Of a stretch of DNA of 64,000 nucleotides, positions 34,685 through 43,642 are shown piece after piece. The DNA is taken from contig JBDWCA010000002.1 of the NCBI GenBank assembly GCA_039978075.1, positions 806,001 through 870,000 of the forward strand. The letters run 5' to 3'. The DNA comes from Anderseniella sp039978075. Its GTDB lineage: Bacteria; Pseudomonadota; Alphaproteobacteria; Rhizobiales; Aestuariivirgaceae. Made by a program: the position numbers and the translations under genes. Under the pieces are notes generated by a model, which had not been told where the DNA came from, searched no databases, and saw only the letters and a program-made list of their open reading frames with translations. Every line of letters starts with the position of its first letter. Within the stretch, counting starts at the first letter, position 1.

Positions 34685-35866
34685 CTATTTTGCCAATGGG
34701 CACTCGCTGACATACGGATCAACATGGTTTTCATAAACCGTCTTGACCACCTTTGTCGTCCAGTTCCCGGCATCATCGGCAACCACTTCACGCAGATAGA
34801 AGTTCTGTATCGGCATGTGGTTCTTGCCATAGGTATACTTGCCGCGCACCGAGGCATAATCTGCCTTGGCCATAGCCGCGCGCAGGTCATCAGTCTTGCT
34901 CATGTCACCGCCGACAGCCTCCACGCCGGATGCTATCAGGTTGATGGTGTCATAGGCCTGGGCTGCATAAAATGACGGGTAGCGCTTGTACTTTTCACGG
35001 AAGCTGGACACGAACTTCTTGTTCGCCTCGTTGTCCAGTGTCGGATCCCACTGCTGTGTCAGCCGCGAGCCGAGAACACCTTCCAGTTTGGCGGCCTGCA
35101 GTTTTGGCAGCGAAATGGCGTCCACGGTGAACACCGAATACAGATCGAGCACGCCTTTCAGGCCGGCCTGCTGGTACTGCTTGATGAAAGCGCCGCCGGC
35201 TTTGCCCGGATAGAAAACGAAAATGGCTTCCGCGCCGGATGCCTTGGCTTTTGCCAGTTCAGCGGAAAAATCAAGCTGGCTTGGCCATTTGGTCAGGTCC
35301 TTGCCCTTGATCTCGCCTTTGAATGTGCGCTCCACGCCGGTCATCATGTTCTTGCCGGCGGCATAGTTCGGGCCCAGCAGATACAATGACTTGACGCCTT
35401 GCTGGTTCAACACTTCACCCATCGCCATGGGGGTCTGGTCGTTCTGCCAGGAGGTGGAGAAGAAGTTTGCATTGCACAGCTTGCCGGCAATCTGTGACGG
35501 GCCTGCATTTGATGAAATCAGGAATTTACCGGCATCAAGTACCGATTTGGCCGATGCCAGCAGTACGTTGGACCAGATGTAACCGGCGACTATCGGCACA
35601 TCGTCCTGTTGCACCAGCTTGTCGGTTTTCTGTTTGCCGATCTCGGGCTTGAAGCCGTCATCCTCGAAAATGATCTCTACGGATTTGCCGGCCATCTTGC
35701 CGTCCAGATGTTCCACAGCCAGGTTGACGGCATCCTTCATGTCATTGCCGAGCACCGCTGCCGGTGTGGTCAGCGTCGTTACATACCCGATCTTGATATC
35801 GGCTGCGTACGAGGCTGATGCCATCAGCGCCAGACCGAGCGCCGCAATTCCTGTCTTCTTCAACAT
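34685..35866 (-). CDS. Branched-chain-type ABC transporter substrate-binding protein (first paralogue)
   Basis: The 393-residue periplasmic protein has a signal peptide (MLKKTGIAALGLALMASASYA) and a Leu/Ile/Val-type fold with IGYVTTLTTPAAVLGNDM and FYPGKAGGAFIKQYQQAG. GGGAGGAG before the ATG at 35866 fixes the start. It lies just upstream of livHMGF, so it feeds that importer. It is clearly paralogous to the protein at 41001-42194 (shared TTLTTPAAVLG, LNQxGVKSLY, FVFYPGKAGGAF). Relatives in this subgroup often bind aromatic acids, but the ligand is inferred only from neighbours. Confidence 0.9.
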   Translation of the reverse strand: MLKKTGIAALGLALMASASYAADIKIGYVTTLTTPAAVLGNDMKDAVNLAVEHLDGKMAGKSVEIIFEDDGFKPEIGKQKTDKLVQQDDVPIVAGYIWSNVLLASAKSVLDAGKFLISSNAGPSQIAGKLCNANFFSTSWQNDQTPMAMGEVLNQQGVKSLYLLGPNYAAGKNMMTGVERTFKGEIKGKDLTKWPSQLDFSAELAKAKASGAEAIFVFYPGKAGGAFIKQYQQAGLKGVLDLYSVFTVDAISLPKLQAAKLEGVLGSRLTQQWDPTLDNEANKKFVSSFREKYKRYPSFYAAQAYDTINLIASGVEAVGGDMSKTDDLRAAMAKADYASVRGKYTYGKNHMPIQNFYLREVVADDAGNWTTKVVKTVYENHVDPYVSECPLAK

Positions 35867-36090
35867 TTTCAAACTCCTCCCGAGGATTCTCGTATTTGAG
35901 TGCCGTCCAGTTTTGTCCCGACGTTTCACTGAATATGCACGATAGAGATAAAAGATACAGACTTCAAATGCCTGCTGTCTGAATTATTTTGCACTATTCA
36001 GGACTTGCACGAGGCTGGTTCCCGGTGTCGAATGCATACACCCAAGTTCATGACAAGTTCATTGAACGCGCAATCTGGCAGGAGACAGAG

Positions 36091-36537
36091 ATGATCGAAA
36101 TGGCCGCAGGCGTCACGCCGGCAAGTGAAGGTATCGACGGTATCGAGTGGAACATCCTTGGCCAGACCTATGTTCCCAAGCATCTGTGCGAAAGTTCGTT
36201 TTCGTGGCATGCGACGTTTCCGGACGGCACTTTTGTGCCACCGCACATCCACCCGGATCAGGACGAATTCATCTATGTGCTGGAGGGCCGCTTCGAGTTG
36301 TTTCTGGATGGGGCGGACGCATCAGCAAATGCGGGTGACCTGATCCGTCTGCCACGCGGTCAGGCGCACGGCATTTTCAACAAGTCAGGTCACGACGTGA
36401 CCTGCGTGTTCTGGGTGTCGCCAACGCAGCAATTGTGGGAGCTGTTCACCAAGATCAATAATGTGCCCGATCCGGCTGAGGTTGTCCGGCTGGCCAGCGA
36501 ACACAACGTCCACTTCCTGCCGCCGCCGGACGCCTGA
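36091..36537 (+). CDS. Cupin-domain protein
   Basis: This protein of about 148 residues has both cupin motifs: HIHPDQDEFIYVLEG (His, His, Glu metal ligands) and GDLIRLPRGQAHGIFN (third His). It could be a small metal-dependent oxygenase, isomerase or sensor. AGGAG lies 6 bases before the ATG at 36091, so the in-frame extension upstream is excluded. It diverges from the binding-protein operon and ends 13 bases before the convergent GFA gene. Confidence 0.8.
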   Translation: MIEMAAGVTPASEGIDGIEWNILGQTYVPKHLCESSFSWHATFPDGTFVPPHIHPDQDEFIYVLEGRFELFLDGADASANAGDLIRLPRGQAHGIFNKSGHDVTCVFWVSPTQQLWELFTKINNVPDPAEVVRLASEHNVHFLPPPDA

Positions 36538-36550
36538 TACTCAGCAGATC

Positions 36551-36985
36551 CTAGTCCGCTCTGACACTTTCCGGCATGTCCTGTGCTGACGGCATTGTCG
36601 CAAATCCGGGAAGCGATGCATCCATGTGGTCCCAGGTGGCGGCCCTGTCCGTGTAGACCCGCATCTGCGGTTTGAAGTGGTCCGGATTGTCCAGGCTGGA
36701 CGCCCTCACGAAAATCATGCCGGGCATGGCTGAATTGGTCGAATAGATCGCAGACCCGCAATCGGGGCAAAATCCGCGGCTGACCATGTTTCCACTGTCG
36801 GCGGGTTTGTCGAAAAACCTCAGTTCTCCGGCCATTTCGAAGGCCGCCTCGGGAACAATCATGTGCGAACCGTGGCCTGTGCCGCTGGTTTTGCGGCAGT
36901 CGTTGCAGTGACAATGCCCTCCACCGGCTTCTTCTGCACACGTGTACCGGACGGTCCCGCATAGGCATCCACCAACAATGGTCAT
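36551..36985 (-). CDS. GFA-family protein (glutathione-dependent formaldehyde-activating-like)
   Basis: The 144-residue zinc protein has the GFA cysteine pattern: GGCLCGTVRY, HCHCNDCRKTSG and FCPDCGSAIY. Some relatives ease glutathione-formaldehyde adduct formation, but most are of unknown role. AGGAG lies 8 bases before the ATG at 36985, preferred over ATG and GTG codons just upstream. It is divergent from the HxlR regulator gene across two palindromes and is the likely target of that regulator. Confidence 0.85.
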   Translation of the reverse strand: MTIVGGCLCGTVRYTCAEEAGGGHCHCNDCRKTSGTGHGSHMIVPEAAFEMAGELRFFDKPADSGNMVSRGFCPDCGSAIYSTNSAMPGMIFVRASSLDNPDHFKPQMRVYTDRAATWDHMDASLPGFATMPSAQDMPESVRAD

Positions 36986-37001
36986 TGTCATCACTCCTGT
37001 T

Positions 37002-37020
37002 CACTTGCTAACTACAAGTG
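37002..37020. promoter_or_regulatory. Palindromic operator 1 between GFA gene and hxlR-type gene
   Basis: CACTTG (37002-37007) and CAAGTG (37015-37020) form an inverted repeat with a 7-base spacer. It is paired with a second, related palindrome whose centre is about 29 bases away, consistent with cooperative binding of an HxlR dimer. Confidence 0.6.
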
Positions 37021-37029
37021 ATCATATTA

Positions 37030-37050
37030 ACTTGCTTGCATAACGCAAGT
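37030..37050. promoter_or_regulatory. Palindromic operator 2 upstream of hxlR-type gene
   Basis: ACTTGC (37030-37035) and GCAAGT (37045-37050) form an inverted repeat with a 9-base spacer and the same ACTTG core as operator 1. It overlaps the alternative GTG start at 37049, which argues for the later ATG. Confidence 0.6.
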
Positions 37051-37069
37051 GAAAATTTTAAGATACTGG

Positions 37070-37507
37070 ATGCCTCCTGACACTGATACACGCCGTTCTG
37101 ATTGTCCGATCAGCTTTGCCCTGGAGATTTTTGGGGATCGATGGACCCTGATTGTGCTGCGTGACCTGATGTTGAGGTCGCGCCAGCGCTACAGGGAGTT
37201 GCTGGAGGGCGATGAAGGCATCGCCACCAATGTGCTCGCGGAACGCCTGAAGCGGCTGGAGCGCCGCAATCTGATCACCAGGAAACGGGATCCTGCCGAT
37301 GCGCGTCAGTTCATTTACCTGCCGACCGAACTGGCGGTAAATCTGGTTCCGATGCTGGTTGAAATGATCGTCTGGGGCATCAGAACCGGTGACAAGGATG
37401 TTGGTTCGGAGTTTTTGGCAAGATTTGAAACCGAGCGCGACACATTGATATCGGAGCTGCAGGCGAAAGTCCGAAAAGATGCCGATCTGTTGCAGGCCGA
37501 CAAGTGA
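37070..37507 (+). CDS. HxlR-family transcriptional regulator
   Basis: This winged-helix protein of about 145 residues has the HxlR signature: the N-terminal Cys (RSDCPISFALEIFGDRWTLI, Cys12 from this start), then LRDLMLRSRQRYRELLEGDEG and LAERLKRLERRNLITRK. HxlR proteins often sense aldehydes or quinones through that Cys. A GTG at 37049 is in frame but lies inside a palindrome. The divergent GFA gene is the probable target, suggesting aldehyde response. Confidence 0.85.
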   Translation: MPPDTDTRRSDCPISFALEIFGDRWTLIVLRDLMLRSRQRYRELLEGDEGIATNVLAERLKRLERRNLITRKRDPADARQFIYLPTELAVNLVPMLVEMIVWGIRTGDKDVGSEFLARFETERDTLISELQAKVRKDADLLQADK

Positions 37508-37588
37508 ATGCGCGGTTACTGCTGCTTCATAGTCGAACCGGAGAGTGCCATTCCCTGCTAAAGCTAGTGCTTAAGGGCTTTTATGTAC

Positions 37589-39469
37589 TCATTCAGTTAA
37601 TATCGCGACCAGTCCATTTGCCAAACGCTTCATTCGCTTCTTCGTTTCCGCGCTGAATTTTACTTTTTCCCCGGAGGCTAGTATCTCTTGGATTCGACGA
37701 TTCAGAACAGACTTATGAGTAGGGTGACCGTTGGTCATTGTGTCTTTGTCGGAATCGCAAAAAATGTCCTCTATGGACCGCAGCTCTGATGAAAAATCGG
37801 AGAGCTTGTTTAAACTTCCATCCTGCAAAGCCAATTCTCTACTCAATTTCTTGGCACCATCTCTTCCGCCTTTATCATTGTCGAAAAGTACGTGGACTGC
37901 GAGACCCCAGCCTTTGTGGAGTGCAACCAAAGCGCTCAAAGTCCCGGAGCCCATCCCAGGAAAAATGCCAATTTCTCCAACCTTAGATACTGACAATGCT
38001 AGGCAAATTCCATAGTAATCGTATTTTCCTTCAACAATAATGCCAGGTTTTTGGTAATCAAATTTCGATGGAACTAAATGTAACGTATCTATGATAGGTT
38101 GAAAATAAGTCGTCTTATTGGGATGTTTATGCACAAACTCCCTATACGCTACTGCCTGAATATCTGCTTGATCCGTGAAGCCTGAGTTCACAACGTCTCC
38201 GTCCGGATCAACTTTACTATTGTAGACTATGTAAGCTTGCTCCAGCCAATGAGGATCGACCATATAGTGACTGTGGGTCGAATAGATCAACCTATGTGGT
38301 GATCTCGCGATTTGAGGAAAACTTTCCAAGAGTTTCATCTGGGCTGCTGCATGTAGATTCGACGCAGGTTCATCAAACAAAAATACCGTCGGCTTGGAAT
38401 TCTCTCTATGTAACCGAAACTCAGTGAAGAGCAGAAAACAGAAAAACCATCTAAATCCCAAGGATCTGTCTTCAACGGCGTAGGGGTCAGGACCATCCAA
38501 AATCCGAAATTGGATGTATGCGTCATGAATCACTGCTTCTTCTTCCGTACCGTCTTCTAGTTTTTTTGGTTTACCCTTTTCGTAATTGAGTTTGATCTGA
38601 ACTTTTTTATTTCCTGCGGCCTCGCCGAAGACGTCTTTCCATTTTGAAAAAACGACATCTGTAACTGCCCGCTCTGCTCTTGCAACGACTTGTTGCACCT
38701 TTTCTTCTTCAGATGTGCCAGACCATGATGGAAACCAAACATCCCAAGGTTTTCGGTTTTCAATTTTATGTAATCTTGAAATTATACTTTCTTCTATAGT
38801 GTATCCAACTTTGGTGTAATCAAGTATGTCTTGAAATAATTTTTTATAAAATCTGTTTTTGGCAGATTTATCAACGCTTGTGAGGTATATTTTTTCCGGA
38901 AAATCGAATACAAAATTAGGATAATAGGCTATCGTAGGTATGTTTCGCCTGAGAATCCGTGAAAAAATCATCACTTCTTCTGATGAAAGATCTCTATAAT
39001 TTTTTGCTCTTTGTTTTTTGCATGTAAGGCTTTTTATATTAATGCACAATCTGCTTGTTAAATAATCACCATTTTTGTATTCGTGCGCTAATCTCAGTGT
39101 AAATTCGGAAGGCAGAACTTCTTCATTTAAAATCAGTTCCATTTCGGCCAATGTGTCTTCGCAGACAGAAGGCCAATCTCCTTCTTCCGCAACAATATGA
39201 GCGGTTACGCTCACTTCCCCAGTAAAGATTGAAAACTTGTCGCGCGGTACCCACTGCTCCCTTTGCTCATCATGAGTGCCGACGCCTTTTACGACAACCT
39301 CAGTGTCTATGTCTGGAGAAAAACTGTGAATTGCTTCAAGAAGCGTAGTCTTCCCACTTTCGTTCAGACCAACCAGTGTGTGAACTCTTGCAGTGTCGTG
39401 GTCGGCAAAACGGATTGTGGCTTTACCGATGCCTTTGAAATTCTCAATCGTGAAGCCGGAAATTTTCAA
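37589..39469 (-). CDS. OLD-family ATPase/TOPRIM nuclease (stand-alone, probable defence gene)
   Basis: The 626-residue protein has an N-terminal ABC/SMC-type ATPase (Walker A GLNESGKT, residues 34-41; Walker B FLFDEPASNLHAA) and a C-terminal TOPRIM domain with Glu480 (VEGKYDYYG) and Asp530-Asn531-Asp532 (FDNDKGG). This is the layout of OLD nucleases, many of which act in phage defence. No UvrD-like helicase gene follows, so it is not a Gabija pair; a class 1 OLD is the best fit. The gene is AT-rich (the 60 bases from 39001 have 17 G+C) and has a TTG start without a clear ribosome site. It looks recently acquired and splits the surrounding catabolic region. Confidence 0.8.
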   Translation of the reverse strand: MKISGFTIENFKGIGKATIRFADHDTARVHTLVGLNESGKTTLLEAIHSFSPDIDTEVVVKGVGTHDEQREQWVPRDKFSIFTGEVSVTAHIVAEEGDWPSVCEDTLAEMELILNEEVLPSEFTLRLAHEYKNGDYLTSRLCINIKSLTCKKQRAKNYRDLSSEEVMIFSRILRRNIPTIAYYPNFVFDFPEKIYLTSVDKSAKNRFYKKLFQDILDYTKVGYTIEESIISRLHKIENRKPWDVWFPSWSGTSEEEKVQQVVARAERAVTDVVFSKWKDVFGEAAGNKKVQIKLNYEKGKPKKLEDGTEEEAVIHDAYIQFRILDGPDPYAVEDRSLGFRWFFCFLLFTEFRLHRENSKPTVFLFDEPASNLHAAAQMKLLESFPQIARSPHRLIYSTHSHYMVDPHWLEQAYIVYNSKVDPDGDVVNSGFTDQADIQAVAYREFVHKHPNKTTYFQPIIDTLHLVPSKFDYQKPGIIVEGKYDYYGICLALSVSKVGEIGIFPGMGSGTLSALVALHKGWGLAVHVLFDNDKGGRDGAKKLSRELALQDGSLNKLSDFSSELRSIEDIFCDSDKDTMTNGHPTHKSVLNRRIQEILASGEKVKFSAETKKRMKRLANGLVAILTE

Positions 39470-39674
39470 CTGTCTGCCGTCTATTGTTAGTTGGAAAAAA
39501 TCTTCTGAGTTAATTAGACCTTACGACAATTTAAATGGAAGCGCATCAGGCAAAAATACATCAACTTTGAGTTCTAGCTATATAACATTGCTTATTCCCT
39601 TTTACGTCGCATGTGATACCGACCGCTAGTCGAAATCACAGTCATGTAACATCAATGGAATACACTGTTGTTAT

Positions 39675-40919
39675 TCACCGGTTGACTGAAGCCTTGTCGA
39701 AGCCCGCCGTCTTTTGATACCCGCGCACGACGGCTTCAAGTTCTTCATGGCTTGCAACATCGGGCAGCTTGCCAAAACCATCCGGCGCGCGCTGGTTGAC
39801 CAGATCAATGACCCGTTCAGGTCCGCCGCCCCGGTTCTGCCGCACGATCTCCGACGTGGCGGGCAGGCGTTCTGCTTCATAAGCCTGCAGGGCTGCGCTC
39901 ACATCATTCTCGCATTCAGCAAGCCTGTCTGCGAGACAGCGGGCATCGAGTATTGCCTGGCTGGCACCGTTTGATCCCACAGGATACATCGGGTGGGCCG
40001 CGTCTCCCAGCAAAGTCACCCGGTCAAAGGTCCATTGCCCGACCGGGTCCCGGTCACACATGGGATACTCATAAAACGTGCCCGTCTCGCGAATAAGCGC
40101 CAGCGGGTCCAGCACATCCAGCGAGAAGGTATTTTCAACGAACGGCAGCAGTTCGCTCATCACGCCTTCGCGGTTCCAGTCTTCCCGCCGCGGCATCGGC
40201 GTTGAGCCGTCGCCCATTTTCGCTGCAACGGCCCAGTTCATCAGCACCTTGCCGTCAGCACGGTCATCGTTTGCGATCGGGTACAGAACCAGTTTCGCAT
40301 CCATACCGCCGGCAATCACCATGGACCGTCCGGTCAGGAACGGGTCCCACAGGCACGCACCACGCCACAACATGATGCCGTTCCATTTCGGGTCGCCCTG
40401 ATCGGGATAGAACTGCTTGCGCACCACCGAGTGAATGCCGTCGCAGGCGATCACCGCATCGCCGTCCACAAGCAATTCCTGTTCACCTGCAGTTTCAAAA
40501 ACTGCAGTCGCAAAACCGTCACCGGGCTTCACGCCGGTACAGGCATGGCCTGTCCTGATGGCGTCCGGTCCCAGCCGGTCGATAACCGCATCGCGCAGCA
40601 CACCCTGCAGGCGGCCGCGATGAATTGAAAACTGCGGCACGTCGAGGCCTGCATCGGTGCCGCGCAATTCCTGCCAGATCGTCTGGCCCTGTCTGTTCTG
40701 GTAGATCAGTTCATGGGTGCGAATGGCAACTTGGTCCAGTACGTCGAGCAAACCGATTTTGGCCAGTTCCCTGATCGCATGCGGCAAAGTGTTGATACCC
40801 ACGCCCAGTTCGCGGATTTCTTCCGAACGTTCATAGACTTCAGCCTTGATGCCGCGATCATGCAGCATGAGGGCTGTTGCCAGTCCGCCGATTCCACCTC
40901 CGACAATTACAACCTTCAA
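39675..40919 (-). CDS. FAD-dependent aromatic monooxygenase (UbiH/6-hydroxynicotinate-type)
   Basis: This flavoprotein of about 414 residues has the Rossmann GXGXXG at the very start (VVIVGGGIGGLATAL), a DG-type motif (ACDGIHSVVRKQ) and the FAD-ribityl motif RVTLLGDAAHPMYP. This is group A aromatic hydroxylase architecture. It would hydroxylate an aromatic ring using NAD(P)H and O2. GGGAGAG lies 7 bases before the TTG at 40919; the ATG at 40940 is an alternative. It follows the terminator of the second binding-protein gene, so it probably has its own promoter or depends on read-through. Confidence 0.85.
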   Translation of the reverse strand: MKVVIVGGGIGGLATALMLHDRGIKAEVYERSEEIRELGVGINTLPHAIRELAKIGLLDVLDQVAIRTHELIYQNRQGQTIWQELRGTDAGLDVPQFSIHRGRLQGVLRDAVIDRLGPDAIRTGHACTGVKPGDGFATAVFETAGEQELLVDGDAVIACDGIHSVVRKQFYPDQGDPKWNGIMLWRGACLWDPFLTGRSMVIAGGMDAKLVLYPIANDDRADGKVLMNWAVAAKMGDGSTPMPRREDWNREGVMSELLPFVENTFSLDVLDPLALIRETGTFYEYPMCDRDPVGQWTFDRVTLLGDAAHPMYPVGSNGASQAILDARCLADRLAECENDVSAALQAYEAERLPATSEIVRQNRGGGPERVIDLVNQRAPDGFGKLPDVASHEELEAVVRGYQKTAGFDKASVNR

Positions 40920-40940
40920 CGTCAACTCTCCCTGCAGCAT

Positions 40941-40975
40941 AAAAAACCCGCCCTCAATACTGCTTGAGAGCGGGT
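40941..40975 (-). terminator. Intrinsic terminator after second binding-protein gene
   Basis: ACCCGCCCTCAA and TTGAGAGCGGGT form a 12-bp stem with one mismatch and a TACTGC loop. On the minus strand it is followed by TTTTTT. It lies 26 bases after the stop of the gene at 41001-42194. Confidence 0.88.
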
Positions 40976-41000
40976 CGCAATGTCGAGACCGAAATCCCGC

Positions 41001-42194
41001 CTATTTCATCGAGCAATCCTTGGCGTGGTCATCGCCGGTTGCTTCGTAAACCGTGGACACGGTCTTGTGGGTCCACTTGCCGTCCGGACCTTCGACCACC
41101 TGGCGCAGGTAGTAGTTCTGCACCGGGAAATGGTTGTTGCCGTAGGAATAATCGCCACGCACCGACTTGTAGTTGGCCTTCTTCAGTTCGGCACGAAACG
41201 CGTCCTTGTCCTTCACATTGCCGCCGGTGGCGACAACGGCTGAATTGATCAGGTTGATCGCATCATAGGTCTGGGCTGCGTAGAAGCTTGGATAGCGGTC
41301 ATGCTTGGCCCGGTAGTCGGCCACGAACTTCTTGTTGGTCTCATTGTCCAGATCAGGGCTCCATTGCATGGTGTCATAGGCACCAAGCACCGACTTGATG
41401 CCGCCGGCCTGGAATTTCGGCAGTGACAGTCCGTCGACCGAAAACACATTGAAGAATTGCATCTTGCCGGCAAGTCCGGCCTGGCCGAACTGCTTCAGGA
41501 ACGCGCCACCTGCCTTGCCCGGATAGAACACGAAAATCGCTTCCGCGCCCGACGCGGAGGCTTTTGCAAGTTCAGCGGAGAAATCAAGCTGGGCGTCCTT
41601 GCCCCACTTGGTGAAGTCCTCGCCCTTGATTTCGCCCTTGAACGAGCTTTTCACGCCGGCCACCATGTCTTTGCCGGCGGCATAGTTCGGTGCCATGATG
41701 TAAAGTGATTTTACACCGCGCTGATTGAGCACTTCACCGAGAGCCTTTGGCACCATGTCATTCTGCCAGGATGACGAGAAGAAGTTCTCGTGACATTCCT
41801 TGCCGGCCACATGTGACGTTCCGGCATTGGCGCCGATCAGGAACTTGCCGCCTTCCAGGATTGATTTCTTCGACGCCAGCAGAACGTGCGACCAGATAAT
41901 GCCGGTCACGATGTCCACATCGTCCTGAGATACCAGCTTGTCAGCCTTCTGCTTGCCGATATCCGGCCGGAAACCGTCGTCTTCTGCGATGATTTCAACT
42001 TCCGTGCCGCCCATCTTGCCGCCAAGATGTTCCATGGCCAGATTGATGCCGTTCATCTGTTCTTCTCCCAGAACGGCAGCCGGTGTGGTCAGTGTTGTGA
42101 TGACGCCGATTTTCACCTTGTCAGCGGCAATGGCAGCACTTGCCGTTGCCGAAATGCCAAGCGCCAGCGCGCCGGCGAGAATTTTGCGGATCAT
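41001..42194 (-). CDS. Branched-chain-type ABC transporter substrate-binding protein (second paralogue)
   Basis: The 397-residue periplasmic protein has a signal peptide ending near ASAAIA-A. It is closely related along its whole length to the protein at 34685-35866 (IGVITTLTTPAAVLGEEQ, FVFYPGKAGGAFLKQFGQAG, DRYPSFYAAQTYDAINLI). GGGAG lies 7 bases before the ATG. It has no permease genes of its own nearby and probably shares LivHMGF, giving the importer a second ligand range. It sits between two FAD monooxygenase genes, which supports an aromatic ligand. Confidence 0.9.
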   Translation of the reverse strand: MIRKILAGALALGISATASAAIAADKVKIGVITTLTTPAAVLGEEQMNGINLAMEHLGGKMGGTEVEIIAEDDGFRPDIGKQKADKLVSQDDVDIVTGIIWSHVLLASKKSILEGGKFLIGANAGTSHVAGKECHENFFSSSWQNDMVPKALGEVLNQRGVKSLYIMAPNYAAGKDMVAGVKSSFKGEIKGEDFTKWGKDAQLDFSAELAKASASGAEAIFVFYPGKAGGAFLKQFGQAGLAGKMQFFNVFSVDGLSLPKFQAGGIKSVLGAYDTMQWSPDLDNETNKKFVADYRAKHDRYPSFYAAQTYDAINLINSAVVATGGNVKDKDAFRAELKKANYKSVRGDYSYGNNHFPVQNYYLRQVVEGPDGKWTHKTVSTVYEATGDDHAKDCSMK

Positions 42195-42306
42195 ATGTTT
42201 ACTCCCTGATACTCAAATCTTGTGTGATTGCCTGTTTGGCAGGTATAGCCTCGAATTGATCCTATCACCCGGTTTTCACTTGGCAATCGCTTTATTGCCG
42301 AACGGT

Positions 42307-43503
42307 TTATGGCAGAATCTGCTGGCCGTTTGCATTGACGCCTGAATACAGCCAGCTCATGCCGTCATAGGATTGTTGAGCTGATCTGCCCGACAGCATC
42401 ATTTGCCTGAGTTCTGCAAGCGGACCGGCCGCGTGATAGATGTCCCCGTAAAACCGCGCGGTCATCTGCACTCTGGCAGTACGCAAATACCGGTCCGCCT
42501 GATAGGCGAGGAAGGCATCGGTGGGGTCGCTGTGTGCTGACACATGGTGCGCCAGGCACACCGCGTCTTCGGTGGCCATGCAGGCGCCCTGCGCCAGGTA
42601 TTGCAGCATCGGGTGGGCTGCATCGCCCAGCAGTGTCACACGGCCTCTGCTCCAGTTTTTGACAGGGTTGCGGTCGCACAATACCCACATGCGCCAGCTT
42701 TCGATCTTGTCGAGCATGCCCAGCACTTCCGCGTGCTGTCCGGCAAACCGCTGGTTCAGTTCGCCGATGTCGCCATAAATGTCCCAGCCTTCTTCATAGG
42801 CATCTGAATGAAACACCGACACCAGGTTGAAAATATCACCGCGATGCAGCGGGTAGTGCACCAGATGGGTTTTGGGCCCGGCCCACAGGATCACCTCGTC
42901 CTTGTGATTTGCTTCCGGAACGTCAGCCTCAGGCAGCACCGCCCGATAGGCAATATGGCCAGATACCCGCGGACGGCCGTCTGCAACGATTGTGTCGCGG
43001 ATCTTTGACCACAGGCCGTCAGCACCAATCAGCGCGCAGGCATCGATCGTGCTGCCGTTGCCAAGAGTTACCCGCACGCCATTGTTGTCGTCATCATATG
43101 TCTCGACCTTCGATCCAAGCCGGACGTCGACCTTGCCGGTTGCCCGTGCCGCATCAATGAGGCTGTTGTGCAGATCAGGCCTGTAGATCACGCCATAGGG
43201 GTACTCGAAGCGGTCGGTAAACTCGCGTGTATTGAGGGGAACGCGTATCACTTCGGATCCGTCAACCGCATTCTTCATGACCATTGCATCGGGAAACACC
43301 GCATTGGCACGGATAGCGTCCGTTATGCCCAGCGTATCAAACATGCGAAACCCGTTCGGTCCCAGTTGAATACCGGCACCTGCTTCGCGCAGTTCGTCCT
43401 CACGCTCGACGACAATGCTTTCGATACCCTTTTGCGCCAATGCCAGTGCGGCTGCGAAGCCGCCTATGCCGCCACCGGCGATCAGGAATGGTTTGCTGGT
43501 CAA
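42307..43503 (-). CDS. FAD-dependent monooxygenase (3-hydroxybenzoate 6-hydroxylase/salicylate hydroxylase-like)
   Basis: The 398-residue group A flavoprotein hydroxylase has FLIAGGGIGGFAAALALAQ, GADGLWSKIRD and RVTLLGDAAHPMLQYLAQGA. The MLQYLAQGACMATEDA stretch is typical of 3-hydroxybenzoate 6-hydroxylases and salicylate hydroxylases, which give gentisate or catechol. The start is a TTG with GGGGGA 6 bases upstream. It is divergent from the Rieske oxygenase gene and shares a 139-base promoter region with it. Confidence 0.86.
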   Translation of the reverse strand: MTSKPFLIAGGGIGGFAAALALAQKGIESIVVEREDELREAGAGIQLGPNGFRMFDTLGITDAIRANAVFPDAMVMKNAVDGSEVIRVPLNTREFTDRFEYPYGVIYRPDLHNSLIDAARATGKVDVRLGSKVETYDDDNNGVRVTLGNGSTIDACALIGADGLWSKIRDTIVADGRPRVSGHIAYRAVLPEADVPEANHKDEVILWAGPKTHLVHYPLHRGDIFNLVSVFHSDAYEEGWDIYGDIGELNQRFAGQHAEVLGMLDKIESWRMWVLCDRNPVKNWSRGRVTLLGDAAHPMLQYLAQGACMATEDAVCLAHHVSAHSDPTDAFLAYQADRYLRTARVQMTARFYGDIYHAAGPLAELRQMMLSGRSAQQSYDGMSWLYSGVNANGQQILP

Positions 43504-43642
43504 GGTAATTCCCCCGGCTCAAGTCGATGTTGGACGACATTCTGCATACAACCCACAGTAACTGATTTCAGCAAACCTTGCCTAGCATGCATCTGCTGCC
43601 TAACGTGTGCGACTTTAAGGCTTCACAACAGGACGCGCCCAT

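Noticed and set aside
37589..39469. Gabija or PARIS two-gene defence system
   Set aside because: No UvrD-like helicase or separate TOPRIM partner is adjacent; the ATPase and TOPRIM parts are in one protein.
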